From the IMG/VR virus record IMGVR_UViG_3300047548_000747, positions 1-31,104 of that record: a stretch of 31,104 nt of DNA; one strand, 5' to 3'. A program made the translations under genes and the position numbers. The DNA is from a virus. Positions 6,388 through 14,064 of this stretch are shown here, one piece after another; within the stretch, counting starts at the first letter, position 1; every line of letters begins with the position of its first letter. Below the pieces are notes generated by a model that saw only the letters and a list, made by a program, of their open reading frames with translations, did no database searches and was not told the origin of the DNA.

Positions 6388-8102
6388 GGTGCCGTCGCCG
6401 CGGGGAGCGGCGCCTCCTTCGGTCTCATCGGCGGTCCCTGGACTTTCACGGGTTGCTGCCGGGCTGCGGCCATCTCATCGCGGATCTGTTGCAGCAGTGC
6501 AATCTGTTGCTCAACGATTGCCCGGTCTTGATCCGACAAGTTGCCACCGATCGGGATTGCGCCAAACAGTCGGCGTTGTTCCAGAGTTTCCTGCAAGCCT
6601 GCAATTCCCACTTCAGGTGCTGACAGTCCCTGCAACTCTGCAATTCGCATTCTGTTTCTTACGGTCGCCGCGGTGTCAATGTCGATGCCGCTTAAATTGA
6701 TTTTCGCCAACGTGTCGTTCACAATTTTTTCAACCTGCCCGGCGACTCCTCGCCCACCACTGATTTCGCCAACCGAAAGAACAGATTGTGACTTTGCCTC
6801 CGCTCGCGACAGTTGCGTTTGGTCTGCAATTTCTGTCGTGAGTTTGGTGAACTCCTGTTTTCCTGCAGCCTGCCCACCAATCAACTCAGCGGCTCTTTGC
6901 TCTTGCTGAATGGCATTCACATCACCCGTTACAATCTGTCGGATTGCTGCTGTGCCTTCGTTGATTTCGAGCGTACTCAGAAACTGCTTTGCCAACTCCG
7001 GAGACGCACGCATTGCGGCAATACGTTCATCCAGCGTTCCGAGCTGATTGAAGCTGTCAACCTGTGCTTTTGTCAATCGGGAAACTGTTCCGTCGTCCAG
7101 TTTGGTTTCACGCTCTGCAACAAACATATCCATTCGCTGCATCAGTTGGCGGAGTGTGGTTCCGGTGATCGCCCCGCGTTCGTCCTGAAGGATCTGCGAA
7201 ATAGTCGCGGCCAGTTCCAGTGTTCGCTCTGAACCCAGTGCCTGAATCCGCTCGCCTCGTGTGTTGACGGCCGCAAGAGAGGTGCTGAGATTGTTGATAG
7301 TTTGCGACAAGTCACCGCCGCGGCCCGCTGCTTGGAATTGTGACAACTGCCCAATAATGGATTGAAAATCACGGTTCCCAGTTGCCCCTGCAATTGTGAG
7401 CATTCCGGAAAGGATCGGCATGGCGTCCTGAACATTTCCGGCAGTCAGTTTCAGAACGTCTGACGAAAGCCGCATTGCCTCTTCAACGTCTTTTGCGCCG
7501 CCGGAAATTGCAGCGCCGATCATTTCGGCCAATCCAGCCGGGTTGACACCTAAAAGCGGGGCCTGCTCCATCACCATCTGCTGTGCCCGTGGTGCGTCCT
7601 CCGCTCCCACGTTCAATGTCATTCTTCGGATAGCGTCCTCAAAAGTCCGTGTTCCAGCCGCAGCCTCCAAACGCAATTGAGCCACTTTGTCCAGTTCGCT
7701 GGTAATTGCTGCAACGACAGCCTGCAGCGTAAACATGCCGGCCACCATGTTTTTGATTTGCCCAACGCCCTCCGATAACTTCGTGCCAAACCCGCCGGCT
7801 GCCTGTTGAATACTGCCTTTCGCCTGCTTCACTGAATCCCGCAGTGCATCCACTTTTTTCTTTTGCGCGGCGAATGCGTCTGTGCCTGCAGCCATGCCCT
7901 TCAGCGCGGCTTCTGCCTGCTTCAGTTCCTGCTCCAATTGATTGAACGAACCGGCCGCAGCTTCCGCGCCTTTCTTCGATGTCGCAGTGAGCCTTTCGAG
8001 TTGCCTTTCCTGCTTGTCGAATTTGCCCTCCAGACGATCCAGAACCTGAACCATCTTGTTCGCGGTGGCAATCCACTCAACCTCAATCCGCTCGTCAGCC
8101 AT
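6384..8102 (-). CDS. Tail tape measure protein
   Basis: A 572-residue, mostly helical protein. The N-terminal 130 residues are a Lys/Glu/Gln/Ala coiled coil (VLDRLEGKFDKQERQLERL onward), followed by a hydrophobic segment (about 118-135: MVAGMFTLQAVVAAI) and long Ala/Gln-rich helices. The C-terminus is Pro-rich. This is the usual make-up of a tape measure protein, which sets tail length and lines the tube before DNA ejection. At 572 residues it is short, implying a short siphovirus tail (a rough inference). It follows the tail tube gene and one intervening gene. The ATG at 8102 overlaps the previous stop by 8 bases. Confidence 0.85.
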   Translation of the reverse strand: MADERIEVEWIATANKMVQVLDRLEGKFDKQERQLERLTATSKKGAEAAAGSFNQLEQELKQAEAALKGMAAGTDAFAAQKKKVDALRDSVKQAKGSIQQAAGGFGTKLSEGVGQIKNMVAGMFTLQAVVAAITSELDKVAQLRLEAAAGTRTFEDAIRRMTLNVGAEDAPRAQQMVMEQAPLLGVNPAGLAEMIGAAISGGAKDVEEAMRLSSDVLKLTAGNVQDAMPILSGMLTIAGATGNRDFQSIIGQLSQFQAAGRGGDLSQTINNLSTSLAAVNTRGERIQALGSERTLELAATISQILQDERGAITGTTLRQLMQRMDMFVAERETKLDDGTVSRLTKAQVDSFNQLGTLDERIAAMRASPELAKQFLSTLEINEGTAAIRQIVTGDVNAIQQEQRAAELIGGQAAGKQEFTKLTTEIADQTQLSRAEAKSQSVLSVGEISGGRGVAGQVEKIVNDTLAKINLSGIDIDTAATVRNRMRIAELQGLSAPEVGIAGLQETLEQRRLFGAIPIGGNLSDQDRAIVEQQIALLQQIRDEMAAARQQPVKVQGPPMRPKEAPLPAATAP

Positions 8103-8766
8103 CGCTCGGTTTCCGCTGCAGTTGGAGTGTTGTCAGGAACAGGTCAAGAATCGTTTCACGACCCACCCACAAGTCAAGGTGGACGGCCAATTCCGGCAGC
8201 ATACGGTAGTTGATCTGCAGCAGTTTGAGCAGCCACTGGATTTGCGCCGACGGATCCACGTTGAACACCATTTCCCGCAGCCCGAATTCCTGCAGGTATG
8301 TTTCCCGCAGCGTCTGTGCTTCGTCGCACAGCCAAGCGAACTGGCGAACGACTTCCCATTTCATGGTGCCGTCATCGGCGTATACCGCGCGGCTGTCCAC
8401 CGTGTCCGGAGTCGGCAGTTTCCACTTTTGCTCGCCGAGTTTTACCCACGGTCCGGCCTGCGTGTAATGCCGTCGCAGTTCGTTCTCCTGCGGCGGTTTC
8501 GCGTTCCAGATGCCCACCCAGTAGCGCGGCCTGCCGCCGTCCGCTTTGACAATGGACGGCAGCCACGTCTGCTCCGCGGCCGCGAAGTGCATCAGCGGAT
8601 TCTGCGGATTCAGCCACCCCAGCATCAGCCCGCGATTGCCGCCAGGTCCTTCCACGTTCGGCAGCACGTCGTGCCCGCCGATAACGGAAGGAAGCCCGGC
8701 GAGTTTCGCCGCGGCTTCGAGGTCTGCCGGCTTTGTGTCCGGCATGAAAAGTAAATAATGCGCCAC
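8095..8766 (-). CDS. Unknown protein between tail tube and tape measure
   Basis: A 223-residue protein in the position normally taken by tail assembly chaperones (gpG/GT of lambda). It has an N-terminal region with GGHDVLPNVEG and LMLGWLNPQNP, a Trp-rich middle and a helical C-terminal half (WLLKLLQINYRMLPELAVHL). The start is GTG at 8766, supported by GAGAGGGG six bases upstream. I see no second overlapping frame with a slippery site as used by typical chaperones, so the chaperone role is only suggested by position. Confidence 0.6.
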   Translation of the reverse strand: MAHYLLFMPDTKPADLEAAAKLAGLPSVIGGHDVLPNVEGPGGNRGLMLGWLNPQNPLMHFAAAEQTWLPSIVKADGGRPRYWVGIWNAKPPQENELRRHYTQAGPWVKLGEQKWKLPTPDTVDSRAVYADDGTMKWEVVRQFAWLCDEAQTLRETYLQEFGLREMVFNVDPSAQIQWLLKLLQINYRMLPELAVHLDLWVGRETILDLFLTTLQLQRKPSDG

Positions 8767-8789
8767 GTCTGTCCCCTCTCGTCAGTGGC

Positions 8790-9683
8790 TTATGGAATTG
8801 CGACGGCAGCGTTCGCTGTGAGCGTCTTACCGTGCAGAGTGATCGTTGCGGAACCGTCGTCCTGATTGCTGACTGAAACGCTGTTCGTGTCAGTCAAGCC
8901 GGCAGCGAAAGTGAAGCGGATGTTGTCGCTGCTGCTGCTGTACACACCAGAATCAGCCCGGCGGCGGAGGTAAATATTCGCGGAGGTCATCGCGGTCCAA
9001 TCGCCCACGGTTGCGGCAATCGCGTCAAAGTCGTTTACCGTGATTTCAATAGTTGGCTGAATGGTCTTAATCATGGCGTACTTCGGCCACACTGAGCCCG
9101 ATCCGAGCGGCGGTTTTGTGACTTCAATTCCGGGATTGATTCGCACCGACTGAACGCCGTCGATCAGTGTCGCGTTGATATACACTGGACCCAAAGCGAA
9201 TTCAGCGTTGAACGACTGGCCAGCCAGCGCCTGCCCCGTTGCGTCGTCTGCACCCTTCGTGAATCCATCGGATGAGAGCCAGTGGAAATCCATCTGGCAG
9301 GTTGCCGCGTCGCCGTCCTGCGTCGCCTCAAATTGCGTCGGAACAGCGAAGACATTGCTGCCGCTGATCGCCACGAAATTTGAGCCTGTGACGAAACTGC
9401 CGGCGTTCGCCCGCACCTTCAGCGGGACCGTGATGGTGCTCCCGAGAACGGCAAGCCCAGCGCTGCAAAACGCGGAGGTGTTCAAGGCGACGACTGCCGC
9501 AAGGTCGCCGGTTGTGATGCTCGTCACCTCGCCGGCCATCTTGCCACTGATTTGCGAAATGGCGTTGCCGCCGGAGGTCATCGCCTTCCGGTGTTCTTGA
9601 TTTGTTCGGTGGTCTGCGTTCGTGATTTGGCGAATGGTTGTCGCCCCAAGAACCACATCGGCCAGCGTGAAAATCTTGCTCAC
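8790..9683 (-). CDS. Major tail (tube) protein
   Basis: A 297-residue, Ser/Thr/Ala-rich, beta-rich protein without cysteine clusters or membrane segments. It has the make-up of siphovirus tail tube subunits: an N-terminal segment with the assembly-type TLADVVLGATTIRQITNAD, a central strand-rich core and a C-terminal Ig-like stretch (NSVSVSNQDDGSATITLHG). It follows the head-tail connector genes and precedes the tape measure, exactly as in lambda. The start is GTG at 9683, overlapping the upstream stop (GTGA) with GAGGAG six bases ahead. Confidence 0.75.
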   Translation of the reverse strand: MSKIFTLADVVLGATTIRQITNADHRTNQEHRKAMTSGGNAISQISGKMAGEVTSITTGDLAAVVALNTSAFCSAGLAVLGSTITVPLKVRANAGSFVTGSNFVAISGSNVFAVPTQFEATQDGDAATCQMDFHWLSSDGFTKGADDATGQALAGQSFNAEFALGPVYINATLIDGVQSVRINPGIEVTKPPLGSGSVWPKYAMIKTIQPTIEITVNDFDAIAATVGDWTAMTSANIYLRRRADSGVYSSSSDNIRFTFAAGLTDTNSVSVSNQDDGSATITLHGKTLTANAAVAIP

Positions 9684-10198
9684 TTTATTCTCCTCGCTCG
9701 TTGTCGTGCGTATTGCGGACTGAGTGCGCCCTTACGATATTCGCGGGCTGATTGTTTGCGTTCCTGTGTGATTTCACCTTTGGACATGATAGCAATTTCG
9801 CGTTTTTGCCAGCCAGCCAAACGGCGCTGACTCCGCTTGAATCTGGCCTGCTGCTCGAACGTCATTTTCGCCCACTCTTCGGGCGGTTTGCGCACCATGA
9901 AGGAACGCATCAACAGCCTGCCGCCGTGTTGTGTTGCAGTGATCTTGTGACGCAAACGCTTCAGCAGCGTGCCTGTGCGATAGTTCGGGCGAGTGTGGCC
10001 AAACTTGTTTTTCTTGTACTTATCGTATTTCGTGCCGCGTTTACGAAAACCATAAAGCGTGTAGCCGCGTTCGTCGAAGTGCTGCGGGACTCGTTTCCAC
10101 TGGCGTTCCATCACGCGGTAATTGATTTCACGCATCAACTTTGCGTGTGCGCGGGCGGTTAGGGCGAACCGCTTGATTTGTATTTCGATTGCCAGCAT
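9680..10198 (-). CDS. Basic tail-completion protein (gp10/virion morphogenesis-like)
   Basis: A 172-residue, very basic protein (many Arg and Lys, e.g. RGTKYDKYKKNKFGHTR and RRLAGWQKRE). It resembles the small basic connector proteins that follow the head-tail adaptor in siphoviruses and Mu-like phages. The ATG at 10198 is preferred because AAAGGG lies six bases upstream; an in-frame ATG at 10222 overlaps the upstream gene. It ends in a GTGA overlap with the tail tube gene. The assignment rests on charge, size and order. Confidence 0.6.
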   Translation of the reverse strand: MLAIEIQIKRFALTARAHAKLMREINYRVMERQWKRVPQHFDERGYTLYGFRKRGTKYDKYKKNKFGHTRPNYRTGTLLKRLRHKITATQHGGRLLMRSFMVRKPPEEWAKMTFEQQARFKRSQRRLAGWQKREIAIMSKGEITQERKQSAREYRKGALSPQYARQRARRIK

Positions 10199-10208
10199 GG
10201 GCAGCCCT

Positions 10209-10688
10209 TTAGAGTAAATCAATCACCAGTGCAATCTGAAACGCCCACTCATTCCGCCCCTGATTTTCGTCTGGGTTAATCGGCCCAGGTTCCTGCGTAA
10301 TGTTCAGTTGCCTCAGCATCAGTTGCCCACTGCCGCCGGATGAGGAGTTGATGCCTGCCATGATATCGGCGAGAGCCTGCCAACACCAGAGGTACTGCCC
10401 ACCGTAGTCGCTCTCTTTCTCTGCAGGCATTGCCACTTCAAAAGTGGCATTCACGGTCAAACGCCCGCGGGATGTTCCGGCGTTCCACTCCGTTGTTGTG
10501 GGGTCGATCTGCAGCACGCAAAGCGGGGCGCGAGTGTCGTCCCCGTAATCCTCCTGCACGCCGCCATAGTAGACCCGCTTCGCTGCCGCCGTGCTGTCCG
10601 CCACACTGCACAGCGTTTGCCACGCCGCGATTGCTGCGATATTTGCCCGGACATTTGCGAGAACGCCGGCAACGTCAAGGCGGGCCAT
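10209..10688 (-). CDS. Tail terminator-like protein
   Basis: A 159-residue protein with an N-terminal helix (VLANVRANIAAIAAW) and a C-terminal strand (NEWAFQIALVIDLL). This layout and the position before the basic completion gene and the tail tube are those of lambda gpU-type tail terminators, which cap the tube and meet the head connector. Its ATG at 10688 overlaps the preceding TGA by one base. No catalytic motif is visible. Confidence 0.6.
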   Translation of the reverse strand: MARLDVAGVLANVRANIAAIAAWQTLCSVADSTAAAKRVYYGGVQEDYGDDTRAPLCVLQIDPTTTEWNAGTSRGRLTVNATFEVAMPAEKESDYGGQYLWCWQALADIMAGINSSSGGSGQLMLRQLNITQEPGPINPDENQGRNEWAFQIALVIDLL

Positions 10689-11050
10689 CAGATTGCCCCT
10701 GTGCGTAGCGTCTTCGCCCCGCGGGTCAGCGGCAGGGTCTGGACCACGTAAACGGTTTTAGCCCCGTCCTGCGATTGCCCAACGGCCTCAACCTGTGCGA
10801 GGTCTGAGCCGATCAGAATGGAGTCAGTCACTGACACGTCAACGGAGTCGGCGACAAGGATCTCCCCTCGTCGCCTCGTCCCTCGCCCCCGGTCCTCTTC
10901 ATAGGTCGTGGCCTGCCACGTTATGATGCCGGTGAATGCCACCTGATTCCCAGAATCGCCCCCGACGTAACGCCGCATCTGAACCGCGAAGTCATCGAGG
11001 TCCAGAAACACGGCGGAAACATCGGAAGCAATTTGTGATGCAAGTGTCAT
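10688..11050 (-). CDS. Head-tail connector / stopper-like protein
   Basis: A 120-residue protein with an N-terminal helix (LASQIASDVSAVFLDL) followed by several beta strands. This fits the small beta-barrel stopper proteins (FII/gp16 type) that close the portal. It lies between the capsid-side genes and the tail terminator. A strongly basic loop (EDRGRGTRRRGE) is present. No ribosome binding site is obvious ahead of the ATG, which lies 11 bases after the previous stop. Confidence 0.55.
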   Translation of the reverse strand: MTLASQIASDVSAVFLDLDDFAVQMRRYVGGDSGNQVAFTGIITWQATTYEEDRGRGTRRRGEILVADSVDVSVTDSILIGSDLAQVEAVGQSQDGAKTVYVVQTLPLTRGAKTLRTGAI

Positions 11051-11061
11051 TGCGGCGGCAA

Positions 11062-11733
11062 TCAGTAGGCGTAACGGAAATCCACTTCAACGGCTGCGAT
11101 GGTAACGGAAGGCGTGCCAGTTCCGGAAGCCTTCTGAATCTGAATGATCGGCTGCACGTTCTGGCCTGCGGCTGCGGCGGACATGTCAAACGTGGTGCCG
11201 GCTGCAACACGTTCGCCGTCGATGAAGAATCGCACGTCCTTCAGCCCGTTGCTGAAGTCGATTTCGAGGACTTTGTAGGCTGCTCCCAGCGTGGTGCCGG
11301 TGGCCTTGTCGTCGTTGTCGTTCGTGGCGTCGTCGGTTTCGACAACCACGGCGGAAGTGCTGACTGAACCCTCAACGCGAAACCACGCGTTGTAGGTGAC
11401 AGAGTCAGGAGTGTCGTTGCGTGCGGCCCCGAGACCGAGAACCAGCGTGGTCACGGCGTCGATGTCGGCAACCTTCGCAATGATCCGGCATCGCTGCAAC
11501 TGGCGAAGGTCGTAGGGCAACACGTCGTTGAAAAACAGGCAGACGTTTTCCGCCTCGCTGGTTGCGGCCAGTGTGAGCTTCGCAGCGCCGCCGTCCTCAG
11601 TGATGCACAGGTAGGTTGGCGTGCCGCTGCTGGAGGTGTCAGCAATCGTCCAGCCATTCTGGCCGGGAGTCGCTGAGAACACCTGAGCGCGGTCGAAAAG
11701 ATCGCGAAAACATCGAACGCCACGAGCAATCAT
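11062..11733 (-). CDS. Beta jelly-roll (concanavalin/LamG-like) virion protein, probable
   Basis: A 223-residue protein with alternating strands and turn-rich DG motifs. The sequence AYKVLEIDFSNGLKDVRFFIDGERV followed by GTTFDMS is typical of lectin-like jelly rolls that describe a particle surface. It stands directly downstream of the capsid gene, so a head decoration or capsid-fibre role is plausible. AAAGGA lies seven bases before the ATG at 11733. The jelly-roll call comes from pattern only; carbohydrate binding is inference. Confidence 0.5.
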   Translation of the reverse strand: MIARGVRCFRDLFDRAQVFSATPGQNGWTIADTSSSGTPTYLCITEDGGAAKLTLAATSEAENVCLFFNDVLPYDLRQLQRCRIIAKVADIDAVTTLVLGLGAARNDTPDSVTYNAWFRVEGSVSTSAVVVETDDATNDNDDKATGTTLGAAYKVLEIDFSNGLKDVRFFIDGERVAAGTTFDMSAAAAGQNVQPIIQIQKASGTGTPSVTIAAVEVDFRYAY

Positions 11734-11847
11734 TGGAATATCCTTTCACTTGTTTTAGGCGGCTGAAAGTGCCGGCCTCTCAACGCTGCAAGCCGCCCCA
11801 CGGATGGAGCGGCTGCAGGTGCTGGCGAACCAACAGAGGGGATCAGA
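11734..11847 (-). other. 114-base spacer with a small hairpin
   Basis: Between the capsid ORF stop and the next ATG no gene is seen. On the minus strand AGCCGC and GCGGCT form a 6-bp stem with a 12-base loop but no T-run, followed by the ribosome binding site AAAGGA of the next gene. The gap interrupts an otherwise overlapping gene series and could allow processing or partial termination after the abundant capsid gene. Confidence 0.35.
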
Positions 11848-14064
11848 TTATGCTTCACCCTTGTGCTTCTGGATGCCGCGGTGGTTCATCGCCTTTGCGG
11901 CAAAGGTCTGCAAAACGTAGTACTCCATGGACAGCTTCTCTTCGTCCATGTACGAGCGAACGAGCGGATTTTCTTGACCCTGCAGGAAGGTAACTTCGAT
12001 GGTGTCGATGGTGCTTGGATCTGCGAAGAGATACCAGGCGAGAGTGCTGTTCGCGTCGAGGATTGGTTCCACAACCGGAATCATCGTGCGGGCTGGGTTG
12101 TACGCCAGCGTATTCACCGAGCTGTTCGGGTCATACGCGGAGTTCACAAGCTGCAAGGCGACCGTTTCCAGTGCCGACGGGACAACGAGGTAGCGCGGCT
12201 GCAGGTTCAGGATGTCGTCGCTTTCTGCACCTTCCGGCGTGTTCTCGCCTCGCATCTGTCGCATCAGATTGGTGAGCAATCCCAACGTCGTCACCGATGG
12301 AGCGCCGGTGCCTGTCGTGAAGTTCTTCCGCTTGCGTGCACCAGACACGTCGGAGAACAGGGCGACACCATCGCTGAGCGTCGGGTTGCTGGTGAGTTGT
12401 GCCCACGCCACGGCGTTCACCGTGCGGGCGGCGGCTGCACCGAGCATAACCGGCGTCCGGGTCAGGGCGTCCATGTCGTCGTTCACCAGCAGTTTGTAAC
12501 TGAAGGAAACGCCGAGCGAACGGGACTCAACGGCGTAGGACTCGCGGGCGTCCGCGAAACTCGCCTTGTTCGGCTCGCTGGTGTCGTTCCAAATTGGAAG
12601 GTTTGGAATGGCGCCCATGCGGAGGCGGTTGATCTGCTTGAAGTCGGCGACACTGGTGCCCTGTCGCATCGGACCACGCCAAGTGCTGGGGGCTTCGGTG
12701 TAGCCGACCATCATGCTTTTGTTGATCGCGTCTTTCGTCAATTCAACAAAACTTCCAGTTGTGTGGTACGGGCCATCTGATCGCGCACCGGGCAAATCTT
12801 TTGTCCCGAACATAGCCGCAATGGCAACCTGTTCGCGAGTCAGCCCGATTGTTCGCACGCCGAGATGCTGAAGCAGCGTTTCAGCCAACTGAAATGGTGT
12901 GGCATGACGAAACTGCTTGTCATCAAACCGCACTTGTTCTTCGCTGAGGTATCGAGCCATCCGCGCGGAATCATTTCCGACGGCAGCGGACACGCTTCGT
13001 CGGGCCAGCGTGTTTGAGATGTCGGACCGCAAACGATCGTAGCCGTTACTGGTGTAGCGAATGGAAACACCGTGAGGAATGGTTGCGGCTGCGTCGGCTC
13101 TGCGTTGATTCAAAAACAGACGAACAGCCCCGATGCTTTGCATGTGACGAATTTTGTCGAACTCTTCGGGCATTCCAGCCAGTTCGCAAAGGTCGCGGGC
13201 CTCAGCCTCAAAAGCAGCCTGAGCGGCGCGTTCGTTTGCCAGTGTGCGGGCGGTGCCCTCAGCCACCAATCGTGCGATGTCATCTGCAGTCAGTGCGGCG
13301 GGTGGCGACTGTCGCTGTTCGGGCGTGGGGGCCGGTGCAGGCGTCGGCGGTGCGGCCATGCGTTCGGGGTTGGCCACAATCCACGCCTGAGCCTGTTCGT
13401 CGGTCAGTTCGGCAGGCATCCCGCGGGACACCAGCAGAGCACGGAGTTGTTCGTTCACTTGAAAATCTCCTTCGGGGGAATGAATGAAACGGCAACGAGC
13501 CGGGTCCAGTCCCCGGAGTTTTGCCTGATCGTCTGCACCAATCGGAGTCAGCGAAACCTCGCGGAGTCGCCACTTCGTCACCACGTTCACCGGGCCTTCG
13601 TACTCGCGGCCACCGATGGTTTTCTTTTTGCCCTTGTCAATGTACGTCCGCTTGAGAACTTCGTAGCCCACGGAAACATCCGTCACGTGTCCATCACGAA
13701 CAGCAGCCAATGCTTCCTCACCCTGTCGGGCTTTGCTAAACATCAGCGTTGCAGTCACGCGGCCATCGCCAACTGTGATATTTCGAGCGCTGCCCAACTG
13801 GTCTGTGACGCTGCTGCGGCGGTGTGAGTCGAGAAACGGGATCTGCCGCGACTTCGGAAATTCAACGCCGCTGGAAAGCAGGATTTCAGGGACATAGTCC
13901 ATCCGCTCCCAGTCAACCATCATCACCGGCTGTTCGGTGCTGATGACAGCCTCAACGGTGCGGCCCTCTTCGTTGAAGGTCTTCGCCCGCAATTCGATCT
14001 CAGCACGAAAACCCGGGCTGATCGCGTTTCCGCTGCCGATTGTTTCGTTATGGCGTTTGGGCAT
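11848..14064 (-). CDS. Prohead protease - scaffold - major capsid fusion
   Basis: A single 738-residue ORF. Residues 1-200 match the HK97-type prohead protease family (S78): the catalytic His lies in FLDSHRR (H81) and the Ser in DVSVGYE (S131). Residues 203-330 are a scaffold-like region, with NEQLRALLVSRGMPAEL, a Pro/Ala linker (about 237-256) and a helical segment. Residues from about 330 to the end form the capsid domain (related in style to Mu gpT-like heads), with conserved-looking GAARTVNAVAWAQL and the C-terminal YYVLQTFAAKAMNHRG. The ATG at 14064 overlaps the portal stop by 17 bases. An internal ribosome binding site and GTG at 13458 would give a 536-residue scaffold-capsid product without protease. 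Confidence 0.85.
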   Translation of the reverse strand: MPKRHNETIGSGNAISPGFRAEIELRAKTFNEEGRTVEAVISTEQPVMMVDWERMDYVPEILLSSGVEFPKSRQIPFLDSHRRSSVTDQLGSARNITVGDGRVTATLMFSKARQGEEALAAVRDGHVTDVSVGYEVLKRTYIDKGKKKTIGGREYEGPVNVVTKWRLREVSLTPIGADDQAKLRGLDPARCRFIHSPEGDFQVNEQLRALLVSRGMPAELTDEQAQAWIVANPERMAAPPTPAPAPTPEQRQSPPAALTADDIARLVAEGTARTLANERAAQAAFEAEARDLCELAGMPEEFDKIRHMQSIGAVRLFLNQRRADAAATIPHGVSIRYTSNGYDRLRSDISNTLARRSVSAAVGNDSARMARYLSEEQVRFDDKQFRHATPFQLAETLLQHLGVRTIGLTREQVAIAAMFGTKDLPGARSDGPYHTTGSFVELTKDAINKSMMVGYTEAPSTWRGPMRQGTSVADFKQINRLRMGAIPNLPIWNDTSEPNKASFADARESYAVESRSLGVSFSYKLLVNDDMDALTRTPVMLGAAAARTVNAVAWAQLTSNPTLSDGVALFSDVSGARKRKNFTTGTGAPSVTTLGLLTNLMRQMRGENTPEGAESDDILNLQPRYLVVPSALETVALQLVNSAYDPNSSVNTLAYNPARTMIPVVEPILDANSTLAWYLFADPSTIDTIEVTFLQGQENPLVRSYMDEEKLSMEYYVLQTFAAKAMNHRGIQKHKGEA
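13456..13472 (-). promoter_or_regulatory. Internal ribosome binding site and GTG start inside the capsid ORF
   Basis: On the minus strand AAGGAG (13472-13467) stands eight bases before an in-frame GTG (13458-13456) encoding residue 203, exactly at the protease/scaffold boundary. The residues after it (NEQLRALL) look like a natural N-terminus. This allows separate, higher-level synthesis of scaffold-capsid from the same gene, analogous to the nested Nu3 start of lambda. Confidence 0.6.

Noticed and set aside
8095-8766. Programmed -1 frameshift tail chaperone
   Set aside because: No slippery heptamer with an overlapping second frame was found between tail tube and tape measure.
11863-12780. 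Plus-strand frame of 305 codons over the capsid
   Set aside because: Shadow of the protease-capsid ORF; no ribosome binding site.
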